Positions 36,354 through 48,067 of a stretch of 64,000 bases of DNA are shown here, piece after piece. The number at the start of each line of letters is the position of its first letter. Within the stretch, counting starts at the first letter, position 1. Source of the DNA: Xylaria sp. FL1777. Lineage: Eukaryota > Ascomycota > Sordariomycetes > Xylariales > Xylariaceae. The DNA is taken from NCBI GenBank assembly GCA_022578965.1, contig MU400521.1, forward strand, positions 484,432 through 548,431, given 5' to 3'. The translations under genes were made by a program, and so were the position numbers. Under the pieces are notes generated by a model. It was not told the origin of the DNA and made no database searches. It was given only the letters and a program-made list of their open reading frames with translations.

Positions 36354-38100
36354 AGCGGCTGGTCTAGAGTAGCTGCATCAATGCTGAATGAGAAGAGAGT
36401 AGGTTACGAAAGAAGTCGTCGGAGTCGTTGATTAAAACATGAAAATTATCGGTACTGTGTTCTGCTCTTTAAGAACAGAAGAACTACCATGAAGTGTGCA
36501 AGCCGTACTGCTAAATGAGTAGGCCGTTTCAGAAGAGACTAAAAATTCTCTCTAGATTACCTAAGTTAGAAAAATATAGGGCGATCACCATGATCTGTGC
36601 CGGATCATTTCGACTATATATCTAGGATTTCTATCTTCTTCTCTTCCGGAATTAGAAATGCTAGCCCGGGTGGTCGACCGTTTAACTCCCGCGAGACTAG
36701 CTGGGCACTTTTAATCACACACCTTCTCCGGGGTCTCGAATGTCTAGCTTCGGTAGCCAGCCCATATTTTCCCGGTTTGAGTAAGGCCTTCTGGTAGTAC
36801 CCCTGGTTTGGCAGGCTTAACTGTTGGTTCTTTTAACAGAAGCTTTGCGTGACCCCCCGGCTACATCTCCCGGGGGCGTTGCATGGATCGCATCTTGGAT
36901 ATAGAGATCAACCAAAGATTCAAAAACGGGTCGTAGCCCTGAGGATATGATAGATGCCATGACGAGGGGTACGCAAGAGTTGCGCACAACCCAACATTAG
37001 TCCGGCTCTTGGACCGTATAGAGTAGGGTGGTTTGGGAATAGTAGAGCGAAGGTAAGATGAACCATGGCGAACCTAGGTTGGATGTTGGGCACTAGTGTA
37101 TCTGTGCGGACTCCTTCCGTGGCGCACTTGGCAGGAGTTGGTTTAGGGCTCAGCACGTGTGCGGCGGAGGTTCGTGCTAGGGAGCTCTTATCCTACGCTA
37201 CTGTACCGGTCTGCCAAGGCCGGTGCGGGATGCATACTTAGTGTACGCTACGCTATTGTTAGCGCCTGTCAACGGTTAAAAGGGTCCCATATAAATGAAT
37301 TTACCCCAAGATGAATTAGTTCTACAGTCGATTCATTGGATACGGCTTTTCTCGGTGGGTACTCGCTCTAGCTCCTTTGGAGGTGTGCCTGGGCTAATTA
37401 TGCTGACAATTAACAAATATGATCGAGCTGTTTCAAGATGTCGAAGCTAATGACTACGTAGGACGGCGCCAACTATCTTACACTAAACAGACGTAGCAAT
37501 TGGGATTATCACTAATTTTTCGAGGAAATTGAACCATTCTTGTTTTTCAATTACGTTAAGCTGCAGAGTAGAGGTAAAAGCATCTGCCCCTGCATAAGCA
37601 TGACCGAAAGAAAGCAAAGGCGATGAAAAGACAGCAAGCAGCCTGTTCGAGGAAGAACTTCCTGTTATAATTCTATAAGACCTAACCCCACGTAGTGTAA
37701 ATATTTCCCCGACAAACTAATTTCTAGAAGCTTAGAGCTAATACGTTAAGAGCTTCTTTTCTACCTTCTATGAGGTGACGCTTTCCTGTAAGGCACATAG
37801 TTTTGTGTTGACCAAGTACCGGTAGTACATTTCCGGAGGTAAAACACCGAGGCTGGCTCCCAAGAGCCGCGGAACGCTTCCTTAGAGCCGCTACTAAAGG
37901 CATCCAATCAAGGATCAAAATTCTACACATAGTAATACGGCATTTGTTGTTAATCCTGGTAAATTCCTGCATTGCCTGATGATTTCTAGCTACGCCGCAC
38001 ATGGGGGAGGTGTACTTTTTCCCTTGCCTATCTCGCCTCATTTGTAGGTGCATACGCATAAGCAGTCAAAAGGCCTTCAGGGGAGTTGTTCTGGAAATTG

Positions 38101-38118
38101 AGATGCTTGCAAGCATCT
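38101..38118. repeat. 18-bp perfect palindrome
   Basis: AGATGCTTG followed by its exact reverse complement, unrelated in sequence to the CCTAGG family. No flanking gene explains it. Confidence 0.8.
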
Positions 38119-38970
38119 GTGTAAGGCGGTTCCCACCAGACGCAAACTGATGGCTCAAGCTGCTGCCCTATGCAAATCACCCCTACCCCATGCCGCGCCG
38201 CTCTACTGCGTACGTAATCATCAACTGGGTTACTCGGGCCTCAATGCTAACGTTGAAAGTGAAGATACTCTTGGGCACGCACGAATAACTAGAGGACGAG
38301 CTCTTCTTCGGTTGAAAAATTAGTATGTGTTCGCCAAGCACAAAAGGCTTGCGGGATAGACATCCGCCTCATATTTGAGTTTGTGGCGGTATAGCCGACC
38401 TCGTTTATGTCTTGGTGCGGCGTTTAACTTGAACTCACGATACGCTTATCAATCCATGGTATAAAGGGGCAAATGACACCAACACCGGCTCTAGAATCCT
38501 TTATTTTTATCTCAAAGCGTGTTTATACGTATAAACTACCATAACTCTAGCTGAGAGGATAATTTGTCTGATTTATTTAGATATGTTGTATTATGGGAGT
38601 TTTGACTAGTGTAGGGCTTGAAGAGTGTACTTGATTTATAATAGTCTTCTAAAGTGTAAGTGCCTCTATAGCCATTTGGAAGCCTTCTGATTACAAGGCT
38701 GGCGATCTAGATATGACATATACAACTCTATCGGCTTTAAATATTTACGAAGGCCATAAATATGTATTGAATAAGCGAGGGCTAAATAACCTTGTCAAGA
38801 CAGTTTATGTTGAACACCAAGACTTGCAATTCATACTTCCCTTACCCCTACCATTGTTTCCTCGGTTTGTCCTTTTCTTTTAAACTGCCCTAAAGTGTGC
38901 TACACTACCGGTAGTTCCGGAGCCAGTATGCAAGGGAGACCGTGCCCTAGCTATACAGACTGGCTCACCT

Positions 38971-38999
38971 TGACTGACTGACCTTGACTGACTGACTGA
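38971..38999. repeat. TGAC microsatellite
   Basis: Imperfect tandem TGAC copies in two blocks separated by a CT dinucleotide interruption. Confidence 0.9.
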
Positions 39000-39950
39000 A
39001 TCAGCTGTACGAACCAAGCCATACAGTAAACCTAGCCATAACCCCCTCTCCCCCTTACCACCCTTGCCCATCTACGGGTGGCTAGGTCCATTGTATGGTT
39101 TGGTCTGTGGCTAAAACAAAGCCCTTATTTACAGCCAAAAAGTTCAGAATCGCAAAATCGCAAAATACATGACTAGTCCCTTTCAAAGAAACTAAACCTT
39201 TGGGATTGCTGTTGTTGCTCTCAGTTTTTTGTCCTTGGTCTTCTATTCAACGTTAAAGTCAGAAACCCCCGGCCATATTAAGACGGCATATATTTTATTA
39301 AACATGGAAAACTCTTCCAGTTACAGCACTTACGTTTCTTGTGTGTGGGCCAATTTATCAGCAGATATCACCCCATTTCTTAACTTCATTCCGTATAGCT
39401 AGTGGCCAACTAATCTTCGCTGCAATGACCGTCGTTTTTGTGGCCGATGTGGTAAGAGTCGGGTTCAGGCTGGTTGTAGTAGTTGCCTTATCGGTCAACT
39501 GAGTCACATCGCCCACATTCCGGGCTACAGTTTCTCCTTTCTCCGTTTTCCCTCTTTCGGTGTGATTGTGGACGATAGATCGGGACTGTTTTCAACATTG
39601 AAGCGCCTTAGCTAGTACATGTAGGAGGATACTGAACGGATCATGATCCGGCCTTCTATAAGTAACCGAAGGCATGGACTACGCCTTATCTTCGGCTTCT
39701 GCTGACTATCTATACCTTTTTCCTTTATACCTCTGAGACCTCTGAAGTCTTCCTGATATGTCCATTTAACAGCTCAGTCTCATCCATGGGCCCATCATTC
39801 TTAGCGATGCAGGTAGCATTATTCCCAGCACCTGGGATAATTGGTGGCTTTAATTTGTCCTCAGACTGTAGCCGAGCGTATAAAAAGGGCTGCTGGTATC
39901 AGGGCTTAGAATTGAGAAATTAGCTCTATTCAGAATACGATAATTTGTTA

Positions 39951-40708
39951 TCACAACGAAATGTCCATGTATCTCAGAGACTTGTATGTCGGTAGACTGG
40001 CGCATACGATGGCCGTCACCGCATGTATGTTGTACCAAAGCTCCGAGTTGACGAATTTCACTGGCCAGAGATGCGATTGGCAAGGGTAGAGCTTTCGTAT
40101 TGAAGGCGTGAATCGACTGGCAAATGTAGAAGAGCACATATACTTGCCAACTTGTGCCTGCGGCTGATAACTGAGAATCATGCAAAGCAGATTCGTAATA
40201 ATCGGGCTGATCAAGATGGCGAGCATCGCAGCGGCCTTCTCTCAGGCTTGAACGGCTTCGTTACTCACAAGCTTTCGAGCAAAAAGATACCAGATACCAA
40301 GACTCGTTTCCGTTGTGACACACTGAACCTCGAAACCGCCTAGATTAGCAGTGGAACAACTGCAATATCAATGATAGTTTCGAAGGATCCATGAATGAGT
40401 AGGAAGAGATTGAAGCTGAGGCAATGACCGGGCTTGTTCCGATTCTAGAAGTAGTGGACGGAAATACACGCCGCCAACCCTATAATCAAGGTTGGAATGT
40501 GCCATAAAATTGAAACTCCAAGCAGAGAGCGCGTAGCCGTTCGGTATCGTGGGGTGGAGAAGATCCATCCGTACATCAGACAGAGGGCTATCTTGGTGAA
40601 GAACAAAGTAGTTATGTCAAATAGGAAGATGATATATAGAGTATATGTGCTTGTTAGAGACAAGAGTTCCATCAGCAAACAATTTGATGCTCGCCTTAAG
40701 GTAAACAT
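39951..40708 (-). pseudogene. Broken rhodopsin-like membrane protein gene with two in-frame TAG stops
   Basis: Minus-strand frames carry the order of the fungal Rhodopsin_dom family: YIIFLFDITTLFFTKIALCL, a helix ending LAACISVHYF, then (same frame, across a TAG at 40447-40445) NRNKPGHCLSFNLFLL, TIIDIAVVPLLI, and (across a second TAG at 40342-40340) AVSRFSVSQRKRVLVSGIF. A GTGAGT donor follows at 40268. Downstream pieces include MLAILISPIITNLL and, near the 3' end, NIHAVTAIVCASLPTYKSL, the last-helix signature. At both TAG sites the family normally has Trp, so TGG to TAG is the simplest change, which in complement is CpA to TpA. The N-terminal exons were not found. It is probably non-functional. 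Confidence 0.75.
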
Positions 40709-40794
40709 CTAGTCCTTGCATATTGGAAGGAGAACCTTCTAATGTACCAATCACGATCTGATCGCAAGCTGAGGACTGGACACTTTTGACCCCC

Positions 40795-41765
40795 AGATGA
40801 AGGAAGCATTTGAGCTTGGAATCCGCTCCTTGAATCAGAGATCATGAAATAAGTTTCGTGTTATCTGAGCCCATCTGATGTTGACAAACGAACTACAGGT
40901 CATAGGAGCCGTCATTTACCCTGCTACTGGTGTATTAGCTATGGCTCTTGATGTAGCGATGTAGATACGCTAAGAGGGCCGTGAAATTTCTAGATTCTGT
41001 ATTCAGCATTGTCAATACATCAATCCAGCCTTTGTTAGCAACAGTTGGGATGACAGCACCAAAGTCATCGTACATCTTCCGAGAGAAAAAGGCCTGGTTG
41101 AAAGTTAAAATCTCCACCTAGGCCCAAAGTCAATGGACACTTATGTTTTAAAGCCACCATACATACGCAGTACCAGAAAGATGTCACTGCTCAAGTCAAC
41201 CATGGTAGGGAGAGGCGGCTGAAGAATCAGCGCACTATACGGCATTGCCACAAAGCCAGAGCCTTGCACTACACCCTTGGATTCTGGGGCGTACTATCAT
41301 CACTGCCATGAATCAGGACTTTACTACGGTAAGTCATTCCGGCTTTTAAACAATATTCGGTGGGATGGTGATGCAGTTGCTATTGCTAGCGTCGACGTTA
41401 CCTCCGAAAACCACCGCCCAACTTCTTTCTTCCAACCTGCGGTGCTCGATTGTGGATTCCAGCTGTTTCTAGCTCTGGCTACAAACGAGTTGACGGATAG
41501 CACCCTAGCAGTGGTTCCCGGTCTTTCGCGCGGCGCATGGTTCCCTGCGTCGGGTTGGCGATCTCCCGACACATCCTCACTTCACTTTTTCGCCGAACGA
41601 GTGGGAAATTCGACAGTGAATCTTCTATGTCGCTCTCTTGGGGTTCTCCATGACAGCGGACTACCACTTTGTTCCATGAAGCGACTTTCGTTCGCGCGTG
41701 TGTCTACTGGGGATGACGACCAACAGAACCTTGTGAGGCGGTCACTCATAAGCGGCATTGGGTAG
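40795..41765 (+). pseudogene. Isolated polyketide synthase dehydratase (DH) domain relic with multiple stops
   Basis: A first segment reads RKHLSLESAP-stop-IRDHEI (about 40810-40851), matching the start of a reducing-PKS dehydratase and keeping the catalytic His codon (40843-40845). After an apparent short intron, one continuous frame from 40899 to 41765 gives AVIYPATGVLAMALDVA, then the hotdog linker, CTTPLDSGAYYHHCHESGLY, YGKSFRLLNNIRWDG, FQPAVLDCGFQLFLA (with the second-half Asp) and MKRLSFARV. Within it are stops at 40962 (TAG), 40971 (TAA), 41106 (TAA) and 41220 (TGA). TGA also stands where Trp is expected at about 40801 and at 40831. No ketosynthase, acyltransferase or ketoreductase was found on either side, so this is a fragment of a lost highly reducing PKS. 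Confidence 0.75.
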
Positions 41766-44429
41766 GCTACGCAACTGCCTACTAAGCAAATAGCAGTTAC
41801 ACGAGGCTTGCGACGCTGATTCCTTCGTTGTCAGTGAAGACGCCATGGTAAGGGGCCAAAGGGACCTCCGAGCCATCATGGACAAAGTGATCCGCAAGAC
41901 ATTGGGTCACAGACGCTAGCAGGCATAAGAGTTTTGATCCCCATGCTAGCATGATGGAAGGTTTCTTTCGAAGTATGCGACCTGAGAAGGTCGATAAGAA
42001 GATCATCACTCTCTCATTTGAAACGTGCTCACCTCGAAGTGAGATCGGCGTATTGTTGATCGCCAGTACCATCAAGGCAGCCTTCGAGACTGCATCACCA
42101 GAATCCGAGTATAGAAAGGCCTACAACTAAATTACTACTGCTCGAATGACCGTCGAGAGACCCTTGAACGCAAAAATTCAGTCTTTCCTGTATCCCCTAT
42201 CGAAACAGGAGAGATGGATACCTAGACCACCCGTAAAGCTACCTAGATTATGTCGAAGTTCGCGCGGAACGTTAGTTTTTCATGCATCGATATACACCAT
42301 ATGGCACGCGAGGCGCCGTGTCTCACAAATGACCTTCTAGACCGCACATTGCGCTAAAGGTGGCAACATCCTGGAATCTGCATCAACAACTTCTGGAGTC
42401 ATTGGACTTTTCCTCCCTTTTTTTCTGCTAGCTGTGCTCGAACTGGCCCGTGATCATGCTTCTCCAAAAGCATTTAACGTCCCAGCTTGTCATAGCGCCT
42501 ACTACACCAGCCGAGTGTCTGGCAGTTACCTCCCATATGGACTGGATGTCCCGGTCGTGCCATCTGTGTACGGGACGTAAGTCGTACAGTTCGGAGTGTA
42601 ATGGGGTGGGAGCTTTGTTGCACTTCCGAACGTGATGATTTCCTTGACAATTAATGCAGGTGGTCCTAATGCATCGGTTGCTGGGTCGTGAAATGCGCAA
42701 CATTTTGAGGCAGTAGGTTCCTTGGAATGGAACGTTCTTGTCACTGTATGAGTATGTTGCGGCCTATTTATCGTGCCACTGAACCAGCTTGATCAGCCAC
42801 TCGTGTTTGGGCGAGTTGGGATGGAAACCCGTTTCTCAGCGTCTCGCGTCCGATTCGAAATTGAAGGCCCCACGACCACACCAGACCGCCGAGCGTCATC
42901 CGCGGACGGGCGCCCACGCCGCGAATCCTCCAACGGCAAATGGATTTGGAACGTCTCTAGAAAGAACTTCGACATCTTGAATGCGGATATCCAAGCCAGC
43001 AAAACACGGGCGCTCGCAAATATGGAAACCCAAAAGTTGGCAAGTGGCCAGCCTATCCCAGAAACTTTAGAGCGACCGCTATACGCTGCATTTTCAAGGA
43101 TCGTTAGCAGAGATAGATAAGGCGCTAAAAACAGCAACGCAGCCAGCCGACTTTGTCGCCCTCGCAGAATTGAAGGTTTCGAGGAGAGGGTCCCAGCAAA
43201 TTAGCGCGCGTCTTAAGCGTGGCCGAGGTGGACGTCGATTACAGCAAGCAGCTCTCTGTTGTTGGGTCGTTGATCGCAGAGAAGAGCCAGATTGGGAGGG
43301 AGACGTCATGATAAGCGGATAAGTATTGCATTTTGGACCTGCTTCTTTAACTGTTCACCTTTTTTTCTCATTTGCAGTCATCAAGTTTGCCGATCGCAAA
43401 TCTATTGTCAACTCGCCAGGTAGACCTCCTAACTTGATATTCCCTAAGTACTGATTTAGGCACGCGTTGGAGAGTTGGCGAATTATATTGCCTATTGTAT
43501 ATATGTTGGAATTCATATGTTGAAGTGAATTTTGCGAGTAAGACAATCCCCATTCAATTGAAGACTCGTTTAGTGAGGCTGAGCTGAGACAGCTGTTTGA
43601 CGTCAGCTCCGATGCCGGTAGATTAGGTCACGCTTTGGGCTATGAGGCGAGATTCGCGACAAATCAAAGAATCTCTAAGCCTCAGGTTCTTGGTTCGGCG
43701 CCGAGGCTGCGATGACAACAACCGAGGCGAGTATTACTTTGCGTGTTTGTTTGCCTGCTTAAATCCGAAAGCCGCGTCGGCATTGAAAGCCAGTAGTCAC
43801 GGGATGTACGTGAGTAATACTAACTACGGTCATTTGCGATGCGGCTTACTGTTTTGTTGGAAACGTGCCACCTGGTCCTGGATACCTACCTTGGAGCCGA
43901 GTACGGCGCGATCCGTCGGCTAGGAACAAATTACCTACATTATCCAGCCTCCCCGAAAATTTGGAGTAGTCAGTCAGTCATCGACAGACCAGCGGTCTTG
44001 GGCAGGTGATCAAGACATTGGCGATTACACTCTTCTCCAAACAGTCGACCGAAATCGGAATGAAAAATGAAATATCGATGGTACCCAATCGGTTTATAAG
44101 GATGATTAAGGGAAATACCTCGACAGCTTGATGGAATGGTGTTCTGTTCGTCCAATTGCTGTGTGTTGATAAAGTAGGTACCTACATAGTAGTAGCGTGA
44201 TGGTACAATTGCAGAAGACATTGGCGACGAAGGGGGCGAGGAATGATGATGTCGTGGTCATGTCATGTTGCAAAACAATTGGGCAATAACACGTGAGAAA
44301 TTAGTTGTGTATTGCAATTTGGAAAAAGCCAAGCGAAAAGCCAAGATACTGGCAGGCAGGGCTGCATCCAAAAGTTTGGATACTTGAGGAACCGGGGGCT
44401 TTGCTGCGACCAATGAGGGCCATCGTAGC
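41766..44429. other. Degenerate region after the PKS relic
   Basis: About 2.7 kb. A GC-richer stretch at 42770-43310 has a 115-codon plus-strand frame (42773-43120) and, after a frame change, another short open stretch to about 43318. The composition looks coding, but no domain is recognised. A minus-strand frame near 42640 contains a CINCQGNHHVRKC cluster resembling a zinc knuckle, though its spacing is not exact. This could be transposon or gene debris. Confidence 0.4.
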
Positions 44430-44921
44430 ATGAGAATTTCTCCAATTTTGGCAGTGCTTTCTTGCGCTTTTGCCTCTTTCGTCAGCGGGTCTTCTCAGCT
44501 CACTAGGATGTGCAAAGGATTATGCAGCATGGGAAACTACCTGGTACCTACGTATGTACCTACATTATCAAGTTGTTTTCCTGTCAATGTCAACAATACC
44601 CTGAATTTCTGGTGATAGCGACAATAAAATATATATGTTCATGGATTTACACATTTCGGCTATTAAGAAAATACATTATTACGAGATGAATCGGACGACG
44701 GCCATTCCGCCAAGACCGTTAGGATGGCTGATGGCAGTCAGGTGACGATCAAGAAAACTAAGACCTTTGTTTCCATTACTCAATACTTGGCTGATGGAAA
44801 CTGCGCGGGCCCCTCCAGCCAGCCGCCTGGGCCACAACTGGAGCCACTGACGGATTCTGTTTTGGTAAACGTTACTATATCAATGAAACCGTCGAAAGCC
44901 GTGCCTGCTTTGACTACCTGA
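44430..44921 (+). CDS. Small secreted cysteine-containing protein, hypothetical
   Basis: Two exons (44430-44611 and 44723-44921) joined by a proposed 111-nt intron (donor GTGATA, acceptor CGTTAG) encode 126 aa. The N-terminus is a clear signal peptide (MRISPILAVLSCAFASFVSG). The mature part, about 106 residues, holds four cysteines in MCKGLC, SSCFPVN and DGNCAG contexts, with Thr/Lys-rich beta-like strands (QVTIKKTKTFVSITQYL) and a Pro-rich loop. I recognise no family. Size, secretion and position beside decayed accessory DNA are effector-like, but that is inference. The splice is weak. A TACCTACGTATG-type low-complexity stretch lies inside exon 1, so an alternative model is possible. Confidence 0.5.
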
Positions 44922-45868
44922 CTACCCAGTATTTCACCTCTCCAATGCATTATTATTGTGGTCCACGTGCTCGCAAATCAGGCTATTGCCTACTCTAAGG
45001 AAAGGTCACTTCTTGAATCTTCCCCTTGCGCATCCTTGTCCGCTAGTACCGCCTCTAGCAGCCGCTCTGGTCTACCCCGGACTTTTGCTGTCGTCGTTCC
45101 TCTTTCATCGTCTTATATAGGTATGTAAGTACCTACCTACCTGGGTAGACCAAAGCTAAGACAGACCCGCCAAGACATCCCACTTATACACAATAGTGTA
45201 CCACTACATCACCTACTTAGACCTAGCATTATACGCTACCTACTCCAACACGACGCATCACGCACACTATGTACGCTTGAACCAACGTTCCTAGCATCCT
45301 TTCTTTGTTGTTTTTTGCTGTTTGGTCCGCGTCTAACCTGTTCCTAGCCAACCCCTATTAGAACTTAATTGGCAAACATTCCTCATTCATCTGTTCAACA
45401 ACCATCCAAACATCCCAACCGCTCTACATCAGGAGGCGGAAGCGCTTCCCCGCATTACACCAACGATATCTATTACCTAAACTTCCTGTCCGTTGACTAA
45501 CAAAAAGCTTGTCTGGTGCCTGGTGTTACATATTCCACCGTGTGTACCCTTCACAAACACGCCCTCGCTTTCAAGCAGCCAACAGGCGTTTGCACCTCCT
45601 GCGTATCCGTGTGGCACCCGTGCGACATCTGTGTCCATCTCCCCGGAAGCTTGACGCAAGTGCCTGCGTTGTCACCACGGATCCCTACAGTACCGAGAGC
45701 ACAGAGGCGGCGAGCTGGCATTGCGCTATCGAAAGTGCTTTTTGCACCACGAAAACATTCCACACATTCCTACTATTTCCATATTGATATACGTACCAGT
45801 ACCTACTGTACACACCTAGTCCTTATACTTGCCTGCTTACCTTCTCCAAACCCCCCTCCCCCGTTACC
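44922..45868. other. Intergenic: promoter of the F-box/LRR gene
   Basis: About 0.95 kb. It contains TACCTACC words near 45120-45140 and 45230, and long C/T/A-rich leader sequence up to the start codon (CCCCCGTTACC before the ATG). Frames at 45509-45787 are shadows without a domain. Confidence 0.5.
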
Positions 45869-48067
45869 ATGGATGTCGTTCCCACCGCCTCCGTCCTGCG
45901 GAGCTTGGACGACTGCCTCACAAAGGAAGTTATTAAAGCTGGCCAACCACCCACTGCCGACGAGGACATGAGTGGCACTACTTCCCCCCAGCAAACAATT
46001 CACACCCCAGCAAAAGCTTCTTCTGGTCGCGCATCCTTCTCCTCAGTACGAGAAGTAGACGACGACATCGCCCAGGCCTTCAGTAGCACCAAGATCTCAT
46101 CATACTTTCGGGAAGGGTCGGACACCGCCGTCGACGATAACAGTAGAAGCACTCCGTCAGCCTGTTTCGACATGGCCGAGACACAGTTCATGCCACCCGT
46201 CACCCAGCCTCACAGCAGGCTACATGGCTGTTGGTTTCCTGCTGTCGCTGCCGACAACTTCCAGGGATGGAAGCAGATCAGTATGAAGGGCAAGCAGGCG
46301 AGCAGGAGCTTCGGAGACTTGCAAGCCTTGCGTATGGTTTGGTCGACAGCCCCCACGCCTAAGAAGACGAAAGACCCAGTAGAGATACGACGTGTTTCAG
46401 GAGCCTCGTCTCTTGAGAGACTACCCATGGAGATCAAAAGTAAGTTATAACACAACCCTTTCACAGCTCTCTCTTCTAGGGAGTCTCCGGTGGTATATCA
46501 CATATAGCTCGCAGAGCGATTCATCGACTGTATCAAGCTTTACAGCCTGGGCTTGAACGAGGTTACTCCCCATGACCGCCATAGACTTAGTGGATCATCA
46601 CCTTCGTATTTACGGCCTATTACTGTTACCTATCAGCTTATGGGCGACTGGTGTAGAGTGCAAGTTCATGCAGACAACACATGCTCCGGATGCTAACCTT
46701 TTATAGATCAAATCATCGATCACCTTGTACTAGATGTCCCTCCTGATGGACTAGCTAGCCGTAATGCCGACTTAATGGCACTGCTGCTGACGTCAAGGGC
46801 ACTGCATTCTGCCACACTTAACGCGCTCTACAGGAATATTACGATTCCTCACTCTAGGATCTTCCGAAAATTCCTAGCCCACCTAGCTCAAAACCAAGAG
46901 CTTGGCACTATTGTGCGGAGATTGGACTTCAGTCACTTTAACCCGACTTCTCTCTTCACGACTGCAAGTGAGCGAGCTACTACCCGCAACTTGACGTGTG
47001 AGACGTTGTTTCAGTGCTTAGAATTAACACCTTATCTGCGCGAATTTTTGGCGCAGGAGTATGTCGACGAGGACATTGATGTGCACGTCCTGCGGAAACT
47101 ATTCTTCGGACTGGAGAGGTTGCAAGGCCTAGACTTCTGTGCATGTTCTTCTGCACCCTTCAAGGCCGCTTTTGAATCTATCCTCTCGGACGACTGGCCG
47201 CAGGCGTTACCCATCACTCGATTGTCACTGCACCGTTGTATCAACCTGCCGTCAGCCGTATTCGAGACGTTGCTACCGCGTCTCACCAATCTTACGCACC
47301 TCGACGTAGCTGGAACCCGCATTACCGATGCGGCACTAATGTCTATCCCGCACACAGCCAGGATCACGCACCTCAACTTAGCCAAGTGCAGGCACTTGAC
47401 GAGCTCGACAGTCATAGACTTTCTTACACATCACCCTGCAGTGAGGAACCTTGTTTACCTCAGCGTAGCAGCCGACTTCCGAAGCTATGAGCTCTTTGAT
47501 GAAGATGATGTGACCCGTTTACTTCCAATCCTTCCCTCAACCCTACGGTCGCTCAGTCTTAAAGGCAGTAGTATGAACGCCTCGCACATCAACCTACTGC
47601 GACCACTAACAAAGCATCTCGAAGAGTTGTCGATGGGCCGTCGTTTGAAGACGGAAGATATCAACCGGCTATTCCTCCCTGACGAGGACATGGACCAGCT
47701 AGACTGGATCCCGCACACGCTCAAGTACCTTGATCTATCAGATTACATCGCAGGGTCGATAAACCTATCGGCACTTTTCAGTAACGGTTCTCTCTTGAAC
47801 CGCCATTCTGCACCGCTTGAGGTAGTCGAGTTGCCGGATGATACATATACGCGTCTATCTCGCTCACCACCCGTCGCACGAGCCGGGTGGACGGCGACGG
47901 ATTTTGGCAGCCGGGCTTGGCTTGTGAGAAAGCCAGAGGGCGTCCGGGATCTCGGCTTCCGTGACTGGAAGATGGGCGCTGCCTTCTGGGGCATGCGCAA
48001 GGTGCCTGTGGCCATCGCTAACGTTGGTGGCATGTATGGCAGTTACATGTTCAAGCGCCACTTATAG
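45869..48067 (+). CDS. F-box/leucine-rich-repeat-like protein
   Basis: Two exons (45869-46439 and 46707-48067; 267-nt intron GTAAGT...TTATAG with a GCTAAC branch) encode 643 aa. The first 180 residues are polar and disordered-looking. An F-box-like start, LERLPMEIK joined to NQIIDHLVLDV across the splice (about residues 183-202), is followed by ALLLTSRALHSATLNALY. Leucine-rich repeats then run to about residue 530, for example ITRLSLHRCINLPSAVF, LTHLDVAGTRITDAALM and ITHLNLAKCRHLTSSTV. A conserved Trp-rich tail follows (GFRDWKMGAAFWGMRKVP). The protein is probably an SCF substrate receptor or scaffold; the target is unknown. The intron is long for this genome, so a missed small exon is possible. 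Confidence 0.8.

Larger units (their letters stand above)
36354..39950. other. Decayed accessory DNA, no intact gene
   Basis: About 3.6 kb with scattered short frames and many stops. A minus-strand 111-codon frame at 37724-38059 and a C-rich block at 36650-36880 stand out from the AT-rich background but match nothing I recognise. The region also holds an 18-bp palindrome (38101-38118) and a TGAC microsatellite. It may contain old transposon or gene relics. Confidence 0.45.
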
